In this document: one piece after another, positions 41,911-49,532 of the stretch
Position numbering within the stretch: the stretch's first letter is position 1
How the letters are laid out: the number at the start of each line of letters is the position of its first letter
NCBI GenBank assembly: GCA_963775125.1
Contig: CAVZHQ010000005.1
Location: 124,001-188,000, forward strand
From: JAHECQ01 sp963775125
Lineage (GTDB): Bacteria; Actinomycetota; Acidimicrobiia; Acidimicrobiales; SZUA-35
Direction: 5' to 3'
DNA length: 64,000 nt
Position numbers and translations under genes: made by a program
Notes under the pieces: generated by a model
What the model was told of the DNA's origin: nothing
Databases searched by the model: none
The model's input: the letters and a program-made list of their open reading frames with translations, nothing else

Positions 41911-42437
41911 TCAGTTGAGCCGGGGGCAGATGTGGCCCTCGCGCCCGTCGGGCAGACCGCAGAGTCGACACGGCGGTCGACCGCTGGACATCAAGGTTTC
42001 GGACTGCTTGATGAACGCTTGCGCCTGGGCCGACGTGATGTGCACTCGGAGTCGTGCGCCCAAGGTGATGTCCTCGAAGAAGTCCTCGGTGATCTCGTCG
42101 AGGTCGTCATCGTCTTCGTCCTCCAGCACCAGTTCCTCGAGCACCAACACGATCCTGCTCTCGGCCTCGTCGATCCCGACCGCGATCTGGCCAACGACCC
42201 AGAGCGGCTCGATGGGCTGCACGAGCTCGCCCGCCGGCAGTGGTCCTGACGGTGCAGGAAGATCGTCGAGCACCGAGCCCAGGAACTGGGCCAGGGCTTG
42301 CACCTGCTGTTTTCCATCTTCAGCGAGACGATCTGCGCGTCCTGGCTCGCCTGCAAGTAGAAGACCCGCTGGCCCGGTTCGCCAACGGCACCGGCCACGA
42401 AATGGCGCGGATCGGTGAATTCGAAAGACTCGGACAT
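41911..42437 (-). CDS. DUF3090 protein, apparent frameshift
   Basis: Actinobacterial DUF3090 family of unknown function. N-terminal MSESFEFTDPRHFVAGAVGE and RVFYLQASQDAQIVSLKME are in one frame. The rest, KQQVQALAQFLGSVLDDLP through the acidic LVLEDEDDDDLDEITEDF to a C-terminal CRLCGLPDGREGHICPRLN, is in another. One A missing from a run of four (opposite 42310-42313) would restore KMEKQQVQAL. The C-terminal CxxC...C pattern suggests a metal-binding knuckle. It starts 2 nt after the phosphatase stop, in the conserved trio. Confidence 0.82.
42310..42313 (-). other. Apparent -1 indel in DUF3090 gene
   Basis: A homopolymer of four T (plus strand) where five are needed for a continuous frame. 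Homopolymer contraction is a typical sequencing error. Confidence 0.6.
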
Positions 42438-42439
42438 GG

Positions 42440-43114
42440 CTACGACGGCACCAGGGTTTTGAGATCGTCGCCCATGGAGTTGACCGCCAGGACGATAGGG
42501 CCACTAGGGGTGTAGGTGATGGCCGTGATGGAGCACGGCCCGATGACGATTCGTTGGAACAGGTCGAGGTGACTACCCATGGCTGCGGCGACGGCTGCCT
42601 TGATGGTGTCTGCGTGCGAAGCGCACATGACGATCTCGCCGGGATGCTTGGCCACGAGCTGCGCGATGGCGCCGGTCATCCGGGTCTGCATCTCGGAGAA
42701 GGACTCGCCACCCGGGAAACGGAAGCCGCTGGGATAGCGCTGCACTTGCTTCCACTCGGGCAGCTTGCCCAGTTCGCTGAGGTTCCGACCGGTCCATTCC
42801 CCGAAGTCGGCCTCGATCAGGCCCTTGTGCTGCTGCACCTTGAGCCCGAGCAGCTTGGCCAGCGGAGCCGCAGTTTCGCGGGCCCGTTCCATGGGCGAAC
42901 TGTAGACCGCGGTGACGCCCTTGCTCTTGGGCTGAGTCAACGCAGCGATGCGCTGGGCGGCGCGCTCGGCCTGGGCCTTGCCTTCGTCGGACAGATGGAG
43001 GCCGCGGGCTCGGCCGGGCAGGACCTGGCCGGTGGTGGGCGTGCGCCCGTGGCGTACGAGGAGCACGGTGGTGGGCTTCGGCTCTTGCGATTTGCTGCCC
43101 GACGAACGTGCCAT
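42440..43114 (-). CDS. Histidine phosphatase (MSMEG_4193-type phosphoglycerate mutase family)
   Basis: Phosphoglycerate-mutase-like phosphatase (224 aa): catalytic RHG in TTVLLVRHGRTPTTG, then VYSSPMERARETA, EADFGEWTG and the second catalytic His in MCASHADTIKAAV. It belongs to the type found beside DUF3090 and SCO1664-family genes in many actinobacteria, where the cluster often adjoins mycothiol ligase mshC. No mshC is here. ATG 43114 lies 8 nt from a TAGCGT -10 hexamer that forms half of a divergent palindrome. Confidence 0.9.
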   Translation of the reverse strand: MARSSGSKSQEPKPTTVLLVRHGRTPTTGQVLPGRARGLHLSDEGKAQAERAAQRIAALTQPKSKGVTAVYSSPMERARETAAPLAKLLGLKVQQHKGLIEADFGEWTGRNLSELGKLPEWKQVQRYPSGFRFPGGESFSEMQTRMTGAIAQLVAKHPGEIVMCASHADTIKAAVAAAMGSHLDLFQRIVIGPCSITAITYTPSGPIVLAVNSMGDDLKTLVPS

Positions 43115-43122
43115 AGGGCTCC

Positions 43123-43136
43123 ACGCTATCTAGCGT
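43123..43136. promoter_or_regulatory. Face-to-face -10 elements in a palindrome
   Basis: ACGCTA-tc-TAGCGT. The right half is the plus-strand -10 (43131-43136), 7 nt before GTG 43144. The left half read on the minus strand is TAGCGT, 8 nt before ATG 43114. The two promoters occupy the same DNA and probably exclude each other. Confidence 0.5.
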
Positions 43137-43143
43137 CGAGCGC

Positions 43144-43872
43144 GTGGCATCCTCTCGACCCCTGGGCACTCGTCACCCGGGTGATCCAGCGCAGCGGTTG
43201 CTGGCGATCAGCGACGAGATTTCGGCGTGTCGAACCTGCCCTCGTCTGGTCGACTGGCGTGAAGCCATCGCCCGCGACAAGCGTCCCGCGTACGCTGCTG
43301 ACGAGTACTGGGGCAAGGGGGTGCCACCCTTCGGCGATCCGCACGCCCGGGTGGTCATCGTCGGACTCGCCCCGGCCGCGCATGGCGCCAATCGCACGGG
43401 GCGTATGTTCACCGGCGACCGATCCGGAGACTGGCTCTTCCACGCGTTGCACCGAGCAGGCTTCGCAAACCAACCGAGCAGCGTCGATCGTGATGACGGG
43501 CTCGAACTGACGGGGGCGTTCGTCACGTCGCCGGTCAAGTGTGCTCCGCCGGCCAACAAGCCGACCATTGATGAACGGGACAACTGTCGCCCGTACCTCG
43601 ATCGGGAACTGGCCGTGGTCGACGGTCGAGTGTTCGTTGCCCTCGGTGCCTTCGGCTTCGGCGCTGTCTGCGCCTATTTTGCCGATCGTCTTCCGGCGGG
43701 TCCCAAGCCGAAGTTCGCCCACGGCGTCGAAGTGCCGCTCGGAACCGAGCCCGCCAGCTGGATCCTCGGCAGCTATCACGTGAGCCAGCAGAACACCTTC
43801 ACCGGCCGGCTGACCGAAGTGATGCTGGACGAGGTCTTCGCCCGCGCTCGCCAACTGGCCTACCCCGACTGA
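43144..43872 (+). CDS. Uracil-DNA glycosylase, family 5 (UdgB-like)
   Basis: Base-excision repair enzyme (242 aa) with a 4Fe-4S cluster. Cysteines are in CRTCPRLVDW (first pair) and in SPVKCAPPANKP and RDNCRPYL. The active-site block is VIVGLAPAAHGANRTGRMFTGDRSG, and the C-terminal motif GSYHVSQQNTFTGRLT is that of the family 5 enzymes, which remove uracil and also hypoxanthine or other deaminated bases. GTG 43144 is 7 nt after a -10 hexamer. Confidence 0.92.
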   Translation: MASSRPLGTRHPGDPAQRLLAISDEISACRTCPRLVDWREAIARDKRPAYAADEYWGKGVPPFGDPHARVVIVGLAPAAHGANRTGRMFTGDRSGDWLFHALHRAGFANQPSSVDRDDGLELTGAFVTSPVKCAPPANKPTIDERDNCRPYLDRELAVVDGRVFVALGAFGFGAVCAYFADRLPAGPKPKFAHGVEVPLGTEPASWILGSYHVSQQNTFTGRLTEVMLDEVFARARQLAYPD

Positions 43873-43873
43873 C

Positions 43874-43879
43874 TACGAT
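43874..43879 (+). promoter_or_regulatory. -10 element of the small lipoprotein gene
   Basis: TACGAT, 7 nt before GTG 43887. Leaderless pattern. Confidence 0.4.
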
Positions 43880-43886
43880 CCGCCGG

Positions 43887-44201
43887 GTGAGGTTCTCGTC
43901 TGCGGCTGTCTTGTTGTTCACGGTCTCGTCCGTGACGTTGCCCGCGTGCAGTCCGGGAGAACCCACGGACTACTCCGAGCAGACTCGGGACGCGTTCCTT
44001 GCGTCCTGTGCCGAACCACTCGAGGACGCGCTGTTGCGAATCGAGCTGTGCCAGTGCGTCTTCGACGAAAGCCAGAAGAAGATTCCCTACGAACGCTTCG
44101 AGGAGATCGAGGCCGATCTGCTGCTCGACCCTGCGGCCGAGCTGCCGACACAGTTCAACGAGATCATCGCCGATTGTGTCATCTCGATCGCCGACCTCTG
44201 A
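43887..44201 (+). CDS. Small putative lipoprotein
   Basis: A 104-residue product with a short signal peptide and lipobox VTLPAC (lipidated Cys about residue 21). The mature part is acidic and has four more cysteines (SCAEPL, LCQCVF, DCVIS) likely to form disulfides, with helical IPYERFEEIEADLLLD. No named family recognised. It is followed 38 nt later by the FrhB-like gene, which has its own -10 element. Confidence 0.7.
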   Translation: MRFSSAAVLLFTVSSVTLPACSPGEPTDYSEQTRDAFLASCAEPLEDALLRIELCQCVFDESQKKIPYERFEEIEADLLLDPAAELPTQFNEIIADCVISIADL

Positions 44202-44227
44202 GCTGGGCCGACCCGGTCGCCCGCCAC

Positions 44228-44233
44228 TACCAT
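44228..44233 (+). promoter_or_regulatory. -10 element of the FrhB-like gene
   Basis: TACCAT, 6 nt before GTG 44240, supporting that start over ATG 44252. Confidence 0.4.
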
Positions 44234-44239
44234 GATGGC

Positions 44240-45427
44240 GTGACCGACACGATGAGCGAACCGGCCGAAGCGACCTCAGCAGAAGGCGGGGTGAAGAAGG
44301 AACGCTGGACCTTTCAGTGGAAGGAACTCTTCAGCGAAGTCATCACGTCAGGTCTCTGCACCGGTTGTGCTGGTTGCGTCATCGCCTGCCCCCACGACGT
44401 GATCGGTTACAAGCACGAGCCAGGGGCCTACCGCCCGTTCCACCTCGAAGAAGAGCTGGGGATCGACAACTGCATTCACGGCGAGAAGGGTTGCACGTCG
44501 TGCACCAGGGCGTGTCCCCGATTCCGCAGTTGGGAGGACGAGGCAAACGATCACCTCTTCGGACGTGAACGGGAAGCCGGCGAGCTGGCCGGCATCTACA
44601 AGGACATCCTGCTCGTCCGGGCCAAGGACGATCAGGTGTACGAGACCGGCCAGGACGGCGGGCTGGTGTCGGCGATCCTCATCTGGTGCCTCGAGAACAA
44701 CGTCATCGACGGCGCGCTCGTCTCCACGCTCGAAGGCGGTACCGGTGGCTGGAAGGCCAGGCCCGCCGTGGCGACCAACCGTGACGAGGTGCTTGCCGGA
44801 GCCGGCAGCCGCTACACCTACTCGGCCAACACCTTGGCCTACGACGAGGCTGTCGAGCGCGGCCTGTCGAACCTGGCGCTGGTCGGGATGAGCTGCCAGA
44901 CCTCTGTTGCCCCGATCATGTGGCACCGCAAGATCGGCAAGGTGTCCAAACCCATCAAGCTCAACATCGGGCTCCTCTGCTCGAAGAGCTTCGACGACTC
45001 GATGTTCGACGAGCTCTTCCAGCTCAAGTACGGCTTGGTCAAGGAAGACATCGTGAAGATGAACATCAAGGGCGTCTTCCAGGTTTGGATGCGCAACGGC
45101 GACTACCACGAGATCAACCTCAAGGAGTGCCACGCCTGGACCCGTGAAGGCTGCAACCACTGCCCGGACTTCGCGGCGGAGCACGCCGACATCTCGACCG
45201 GTGGTATCGGCAACGAAACCGACTGGACCCTCACCATCGTGCGCACCGATCTGGGCCGCGCCGTCATCGACGCCATGATCACCGACGGTGTCATCGAGAC
45301 CCGCCCAGGCGACGACGACCCGGGCGCCATCGCCCTCATGCACAAGCTGGCCGAGAAGAGCCGCACCCGTTGGCCCGAATGGGCGAGCGAACCGGTGCGG
45401 GTGGGCATCAGCCAGAAGAAGGGCTGA
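44240..45427 (+). CDS. Coenzyme F420 hydrogenase/dehydrogenase beta-subunit (FrhB-like) protein
   Basis: An iron-sulfur flavoprotein (395 aa) of the FrhB/FdhB family. N-terminal 4Fe-4S motif CTGCAGCVIACP, a second cysteine group CIHGEKGCTSCTRACP, then the FrhB N- and C-domains (TGQDGGLVSAILIWCLE, LGLVGMSCQT-like segment SNLALVGMSCQTS, NIGLLCSKSF, REGCNHCPDFAAEHADIS). Such proteins move electrons between F420 and ferredoxin or other partners. No hydrogenase or formate dehydrogenase genes are adjacent, so the redox partner is unknown. Confidence 0.88.
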   Translation: MTDTMSEPAEATSAEGGVKKERWTFQWKELFSEVITSGLCTGCAGCVIACPHDVIGYKHEPGAYRPFHLEEELGIDNCIHGEKGCTSCTRACPRFRSWEDEANDHLFGREREAGELAGIYKDILLVRAKDDQVYETGQDGGLVSAILIWCLENNVIDGALVSTLEGGTGGWKARPAVATNRDEVLAGAGSRYTYSANTLAYDEAVERGLSNLALVGMSCQTSVAPIMWHRKIGKVSKPIKLNIGLLCSKSFDDSMFDELFQLKYGLVKEDIVKMNIKGVFQVWMRNGDYHEINLKECHAWTREGCNHCPDFAAEHADISTGGIGNETDWTLTIVRTDLGRAVIDAMITDGVIETRPGDDDPGAIALMHKLAEKSRTRWPEWASEPVRVGISQKKG

Positions 45428-45448
45428 GCCCGAACGGCACCCGGACGG

Positions 45449-46081
45449 TCAGTTTCGCACGGGGCGGGCGGCCTCGCATTCGTCGCGAACCCAACACTGG
45501 GCCAGGTGGTCGTTGACCACACCCATTGCCTGCATGGCGGCGTAGGCAGTGGTCGGCCCGACGAACCGGAAGCCCCGCCGTTTCAGTTCCTTGGCGAGGG
45601 CGGCCGACTCGTCGGTCTTGGCCGGCACATCGCCGAACGAGGTCGGAGCCCGTTCGATCGAGGGTCGATGCGCCCAGAAAAGCTCGGCCAGGCTGCCGCC
45701 CTGGCTTTGGAGCTCGACGGTCGCTCGTGCGTTGTTGATCGACGCCTCGATCTTGCCCCGGTGACGGACGATGCCCGGGTCATCGAGCAAACGCAGGACA
45801 TCCGGCTCCTCGAAGCTGGCCACTGTCGCCGCATCGAAGTTGGCGAAGGCCGCCCGGAAACCCTCGCGTTTCCGCAGGATGGTGAGCCACGAGAGTCCCG
45901 ATTGGAACCCTTCGAGACAGAGTTTCTCGAAGAGCGTTCGCTCGTCGGTGACCGGGCGACCCCACTCGATGTCGTGGTACACGAGGTAGTCGGGCGTCGA
46001 CACGCCCCAGGCACAACGCAGTCGATCGTCGTCTCCCCGATGGAGGTTGTCGGGCGCATCGTTCGTTGTGGGATCGGTCAC
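45449..46081 (-). CDS. tag: DNA-3-methyladenine glycosylase I
   Basis: Removes 3-methyladenine from alkylated DNA. The 210-residue sequence is typical of Tag: LRCAWGVSTPDYLVYHDIEWG (zinc Cys and His), LCLEGFQSGLSWLTILRKRE, FVGPTTAYAAMQAMGVVNDH and the C-terminal zinc ligands in NDHLAQCW. GTG 46081 is 6 nt after TACTGT on the minus strand. The longer open frame upstream is not homologous and runs antisense to the LCP gene. Confidence 0.95.
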   Translation of the reverse strand: MTDPTTNDAPDNLHRGDDDRLRCAWGVSTPDYLVYHDIEWGRPVTDERTLFEKLCLEGFQSGLSWLTILRKREGFRAAFANFDAATVASFEEPDVLRLLDDPGIVRHRGKIEASINNARATVELQSQGGSLAELFWAHRPSIERAPTSFGDVPAKTDESAALAKELKRRGFRFVGPTTAYAAMQAMGVVNDHLAQCWVRDECEAARPVRN

Positions 46082-46087
46082 ACGGTC

Positions 46088-46093
46088 ACAGTA
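46088..46093 (-). promoter_or_regulatory. -10 element of tag
   Basis: TACTGT on the minus strand, 6 nt before GTG 46081. Confidence 0.45.
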
Positions 46094-46132
46094 GTTGGAG
46101 ACGATTGACCGTTGGTGGGTCACCGGTGGCGC

Positions 46133-46138
46133 TAGATT
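46133..46138 (+). promoter_or_regulatory. -10 element of the LCP gene
   Basis: TAGATT, 3 nt before ATG 46142 and 9 nt before ATG 46148. This suggests that the second ATG may be the true leaderless start. Confidence 0.35.
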
Positions 46139-46141
46139 TCC

Positions 46142-47611
46142 ATGCCGATGACTGCTCCCGATCCAGTGCTCCAGCGACCGCAGCGCCGTCGCCGCGGGCG
46201 AAGCCTCGGCGAACGACTGGTCATCTCGCTCGGTGTCATCGGCACCGTGGTCGCTCTTCTTTCTGCGGGGGTGTTGGCCTGGGGTCTCGACAAGTGGGAG
46301 GCCATCGACACGGTCGAGGTCGACGTCGCCGGCCCAGCGGAGAAGGGTGAGCCGTCCAACTGGCTGCTGATCGGCAGTGACAGCCGTGAAGGCATCGACG
46401 AGAGCGACCCCAACGCCGGCTTCATGCTGGGCGAAGGTGCCCCGGACGGCAAGCGCACCGACACGATCATCGTCGCCCGCATCGACCCCGAAGGCGAGGT
46501 CGTGCACCTGCTCTCGATCCCGCGTGACCTGTGGGTCAACTACCCGAGCGGAAATGAGGGGCGGATCAACGGCGTCTTCAGCGGCGAGAACCCCGAACAG
46601 GACCTCATCACCACGATCGAGCAGACCTTCGGATTCGAGATCAACCACTACGCCGAGATCAACTTCGTCGGCTTCCAGGACATCGTCAACAACCTTGGTG
46701 GCGTGCCCATCTGGTTCGACCGGCCGATGCGAGACCCCGGCTCCGGCCTGAACATCCAGAACGCCGGCTGCCATGTGCTCGACGGCAGCCAGGCGCTGGC
46801 CTTCGCCCGAGGTCGCAAGCTCGAGTACTTCGCCGAAGGCAAGTGGCGACCCGATGGCACCGGCGACCTCGGCCGCAACAGTCGTCAGCAGTACTTCCTC
46901 CGGAGGCTTGCCTCCACCGTGGTCGCCCGGTTCGACGTCACCGAGGTTGCCACGATCGATCGGGTGCTCACTGCCGGCGGAGAGAATTTCACCAAGGACC
47001 AGACCATCGGCCCTGGCGATCTCCTGTCGCTGGCGTCGACCTTTGGTGCCTTGCAGCCCGAGCAGATCGTCGGCCATGCGCTGCCCGTCTTCGACTTCAC
47101 CAGCGACGGCGGCGCTGCCGTTCTCGGACTCGAGGACGAACTGGCACAACCGGTCCTGGACATCTTCCGGGGTATCGATCCGCTGGCACCGTCGTCGACC
47201 GACACCACGTTGCGCGGCGCCGTGACCGTCATCGTGCTCAACGGCAGTCGCACCCCTGGCCAGGCCACCCTCGTCAGCGATGCCCTGAAGGCCGAGGGGT
47301 TCAACATGGGTGTCGCCGACAACGGCCCCACGCTGGAACGAACAGCCATTCGCTACCCGTCGTCGATGGTCGACGCCGCAGTCGACCTCGCTTCCTACCT
47401 TCCGAGCGACCCCGAGTTCGTGACCGACGAGACCCTCACCGAGATCCAGTTCATCACCGGCTCAGACTTCACCGCTCTACTCACTGCGCCCCGTTCCGGT
47501 GTTGCGGTTCCCGCCACGACCACCACGACCGCGCCTCCGGTCTCGTTGACCCCGCAGTCGACCGTCGGCATCGTCCCCGGCCCCACGCCCGCCGGCACCG
47601 CCTGCGAGTAA
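46142..47611 (+). CDS. LytR-CpsA-Psr (LCP) family glycopolymer ligase
   Basis: LCP enzymes transfer undecaprenyl-linked polymers to peptidoglycan. The 489-residue protein has a cytoplasmic basic N-terminus, one TM (about 27-50), the LCP catalytic domain (WLLIGSDSREGID, RTDTIIVARID, VHLLSIPRDLWVNYP, INHYAEINFVGFQDIVNNLGG, QALAFARGRK, RQQYFLRRL) with the Arg/Asp residues that bind pyrophosphate, a LytR_C domain (VTVIVLNGSRTPGQATLVSDALKAEGF) and a Thr/Pro tail. It may attach the polysaccharide made by the 50.7-63.7 kb cluster. ATG 46148 is an alternative start. Confidence 0.92.
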   Translation: MPMTAPDPVLQRPQRRRRGRSLGERLVISLGVIGTVVALLSAGVLAWGLDKWEAIDTVEVDVAGPAEKGEPSNWLLIGSDSREGIDESDPNAGFMLGEGAPDGKRTDTIIVARIDPEGEVVHLLSIPRDLWVNYPSGNEGRINGVFSGENPEQDLITTIEQTFGFEINHYAEINFVGFQDIVNNLGGVPIWFDRPMRDPGSGLNIQNAGCHVLDGSQALAFARGRKLEYFAEGKWRPDGTGDLGRNSRQQYFLRRLASTVVARFDVTEVATIDRVLTAGGENFTKDQTIGPGDLLSLASTFGALQPEQIVGHALPVFDFTSDGGAAVLGLEDELAQPVLDIFRGIDPLAPSSTDTTLRGAVTVIVLNGSRTPGQATLVSDALKAEGFNMGVADNGPTLERTAIRYPSSMVDAAVDLASYLPSDPEFVTDETLTEIQFITGSDFTALLTAPRSGVAVPATTTTTAPPVSLTPQSTVGIVPGPTPAGTACE

Positions 47612-47616
47612 ACCGG

Positions 47617-47666
47617 CAACTGCGTGCAGTGCGCACCTCCGGGAGGGGTGGAAGTGCACACGGTTG
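47617..47666. repeat. Palindromic element, family B, copy 2
   Basis: A 50-bp inverted repeat in the convergent gap between the LCP and cysC genes. Outer arms CAACTGCGTGCA and TGCACACGGTTG pair with wobbles, and inner CACCTCC / GGGGTG pair. It has the same length and end sequences as the element at 16521-16570. Confidence 0.8.
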
Positions 47667-47678
47667 CGGGTTCAGCGC

Positions 47679-48275
47679 TCAGAGTCGGCTGATGAGCGTG
47701 GCCGCAATGGCGGCGGGGCGCCCGTCATCGGGGGTGAACCGAAACTCCGGCTGGACCGGTGCCTCGTAGGGATCGTCGACCCCGGTCATGCCCGTGATCT
47801 CGCCGGCGCGGGCCTTGGCGTACAGGCCCTTCACGTCGCGGGCCTCACAGATCTCGATTGGAGTATCGACGAACACCTCGAGGAACCGCAGTCCGGCGAC
47901 ATCGTGCAGTTCGCGCGCCAGTTGTCGGGCCGCTCGATACGGACTGATGAGGGGGACCAGGGCGACGACACCGGCGTCGGCGAACAGGCGGGCGACGTGT
48001 GCCACCCGGCGGACGTTCTCGTCGCGATCATCGGCCGAGAAGCCGAGGTCGCCGTTGAGACCCTGGCGCAGGTTGTCGCCATCGAGCAGGTACGCGGGTC
48101 GGCCGATGGCCAGCAGTTGGCGTTCGACTTCGACCGCGACCGACGACTTCCCCGAACCCGACAAGCCCGTGAACCAGATGGTGAGACCCTCGCCACCGCT
48201 GGCCTCTCGGCGTTGCTCGCGGGAGACCGCGCTGTCGTGCCAACGGGTGTTCTCGGTTCGAGGCTGGCCGCTCAA
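47679..48275 (-). CDS. cysC: Adenylyl-sulfate kinase
   Basis: Phosphorylates APS to PAPS. The 198-residue protein has the P-loop WFTGLSGSGKSSVAVEVE, DGDNLRQGLNGDLGFS, RRVAHVARLFADAGVVALVPLISPYR and FLEVFVDTPIEICEARDVKGLY. TTG 48275, 3 nt after the cysN stop, is the first start. GTG 48227 is an alternative. PAPS serves sulfur assimilation or sulfotransferases. Neither cysH nor a sulfotransferase is in the window. Confidence 0.93.
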   Translation of the reverse strand: MSGQPRTENTRWHDSAVSREQRREASGGEGLTIWFTGLSGSGKSSVAVEVERQLLAIGRPAYLLDGDNLRQGLNGDLGFSADDRDENVRRVAHVARLFADAGVVALVPLISPYRAARQLARELHDVAGLRFLEVFVDTPIEICEARDVKGLYAKARAGEITGMTGVDDPYEAPVQPEFRFTPDDGRPAAIAATLISRL

Positions 48276-48278
48276 GAC

Positions 48279-49532
48279 TCAGCTACCGCCGATGATCATG
48301 CCGGCGCCCACGGTCACGTTGGAGGCTTCATCGACGAGGATGAAGCTTCCGGTGCGCCGATTGCGACGGTACTCGTCGAAGAAGAGCGGCTGCGTGGTAC
48401 GCAGCTTCACTCGGCCGATCTCGTTCAGCCCGAGTTCGGTTGCGCCTTCTTCGCGATGCAGGGTGTTGATGTCGAGGCGGTAGTTCAGATCCTGGACCAA
48501 GGCCCGACACCACTTCGTCGTGTGCTTGAGCGCCAGCTTGGAGCGGGGCCGCAGCTTGGTGGCATCGGACATCCAGCAGACCATGGCTTCGATGTCCTGA
48601 CCGACGTGCGGCTTGTTGTTCGGGCGGCACAGCATGTCGCCGCGGCTGACGTCGATGTCGTCCTCGATGCGGACCGTGACCGACATCGGGGCGAAGGCTT
48701 CGGCCACCGGACCATCGGCGGTGTCGATGGAGGCGATCCGCGAGGTGAACCCGGAAGGAAGGACCATGACCTCGTCGCCGGGCTTGAGGACGCCGCCGGC
48801 AACGGTGCCCGCGTACCCGCGGTAGTCGTGGTACTCGGTGCTCTGGGGCCGGATGACGTACTGGACGGGGAAGCGGACGTCGACCAGGTTCCGGTCCGAC
48901 GAGATGTGTACCTCTTCGAGGTGGTGCAGCAGGGTCGACCCCTGGTACCAGGGCGAGTTGGCGCTGCGGTCGACGACGTTGTCGCCGTGGAGGGCCGACA
49001 TCGGGATGAACGTGAGATCGGGAATGTCGAGCTTCGTGGCGAAGTCGGTGAACTCCTGACGGATGCGTTCGAAGACCTGCTGATCCCAGTCGACCAGATC
49101 CATCTTGTTGATGGCGACGACGATGTGGGGGATGCGCAGCAGCGAGGCGATGAACGCATGGCGCCGTGACTGCTCGATCACGCCGTGGCGAGCATCGACC
49201 AGGACGATGGTGAGATCGGCCGTTGAAGCCCCGGTGACCATGTTCCGGGTGTACTGGATGTGGCCCGGAGTGTCGCCGATGATGAACTTGCGGCGAGGGG
49301 TCGAGAAATAGCGATGGGCGACGTCGATGGTGATGCCCTGCTCCCGTTCGGCGCGGAGGCCGTCGGTCAGCAGCGCGAGGTTGACGTACTCCTCGCCCCG
49401 TTGGGCGCTGGTCGCCTCGATTGCTTCCATCTGGTCCTCGAAGATCGACTTCGAGTCGTACAGCAGACGACCGATCAGCGTGCTCTTGCCGTCGTCGACC
49501 GATCCGGCGGTGGCCAAACGCAGTAGCTCCAT
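48279..49532 (-). CDS. cysN: Sulfate adenylyltransferase, GTPase subunit
   Basis: GTP-hydrolysing large subunit of ATP sulfurylase (417 aa), an EF-Tu-like protein with G1 TAGSVDDGKSTLIGRL, the RGITIDVAH-type segment REQGITIDVAH, G3 DTPGHIQY, G4 NKMDLVDW, followed by beta-barrel domains II and III. It lacks a fused CysC domain, since the kinase is separate downstream. ATG 49532 shares a base with the cysD stop (TGATG). Confidence 0.95.
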   Translation of the reverse strand: MELLRLATAGSVDDGKSTLIGRLLYDSKSIFEDQMEAIEATSAQRGEEYVNLALLTDGLRAEREQGITIDVAHRYFSTPRRKFIIGDTPGHIQYTRNMVTGASTADLTIVLVDARHGVIEQSRRHAFIASLLRIPHIVVAINKMDLVDWDQQVFERIRQEFTDFATKLDIPDLTFIPMSALHGDNVVDRSANSPWYQGSTLLHHLEEVHISSDRNLVDVRFPVQYVIRPQSTEYHDYRGYAGTVAGGVLKPGDEVMVLPSGFTSRIASIDTADGPVAEAFAPMSVTVRIEDDIDVSRGDMLCRPNNKPHVGQDIEAMVCWMSDATKLRPRSKLALKHTTKWCRALVQDLNYRLDINTLHREEGATELGLNEIGRVKLRTTQPLFFDEYRRNRRTGSFILVDEASNVTVGAGMIIGGS

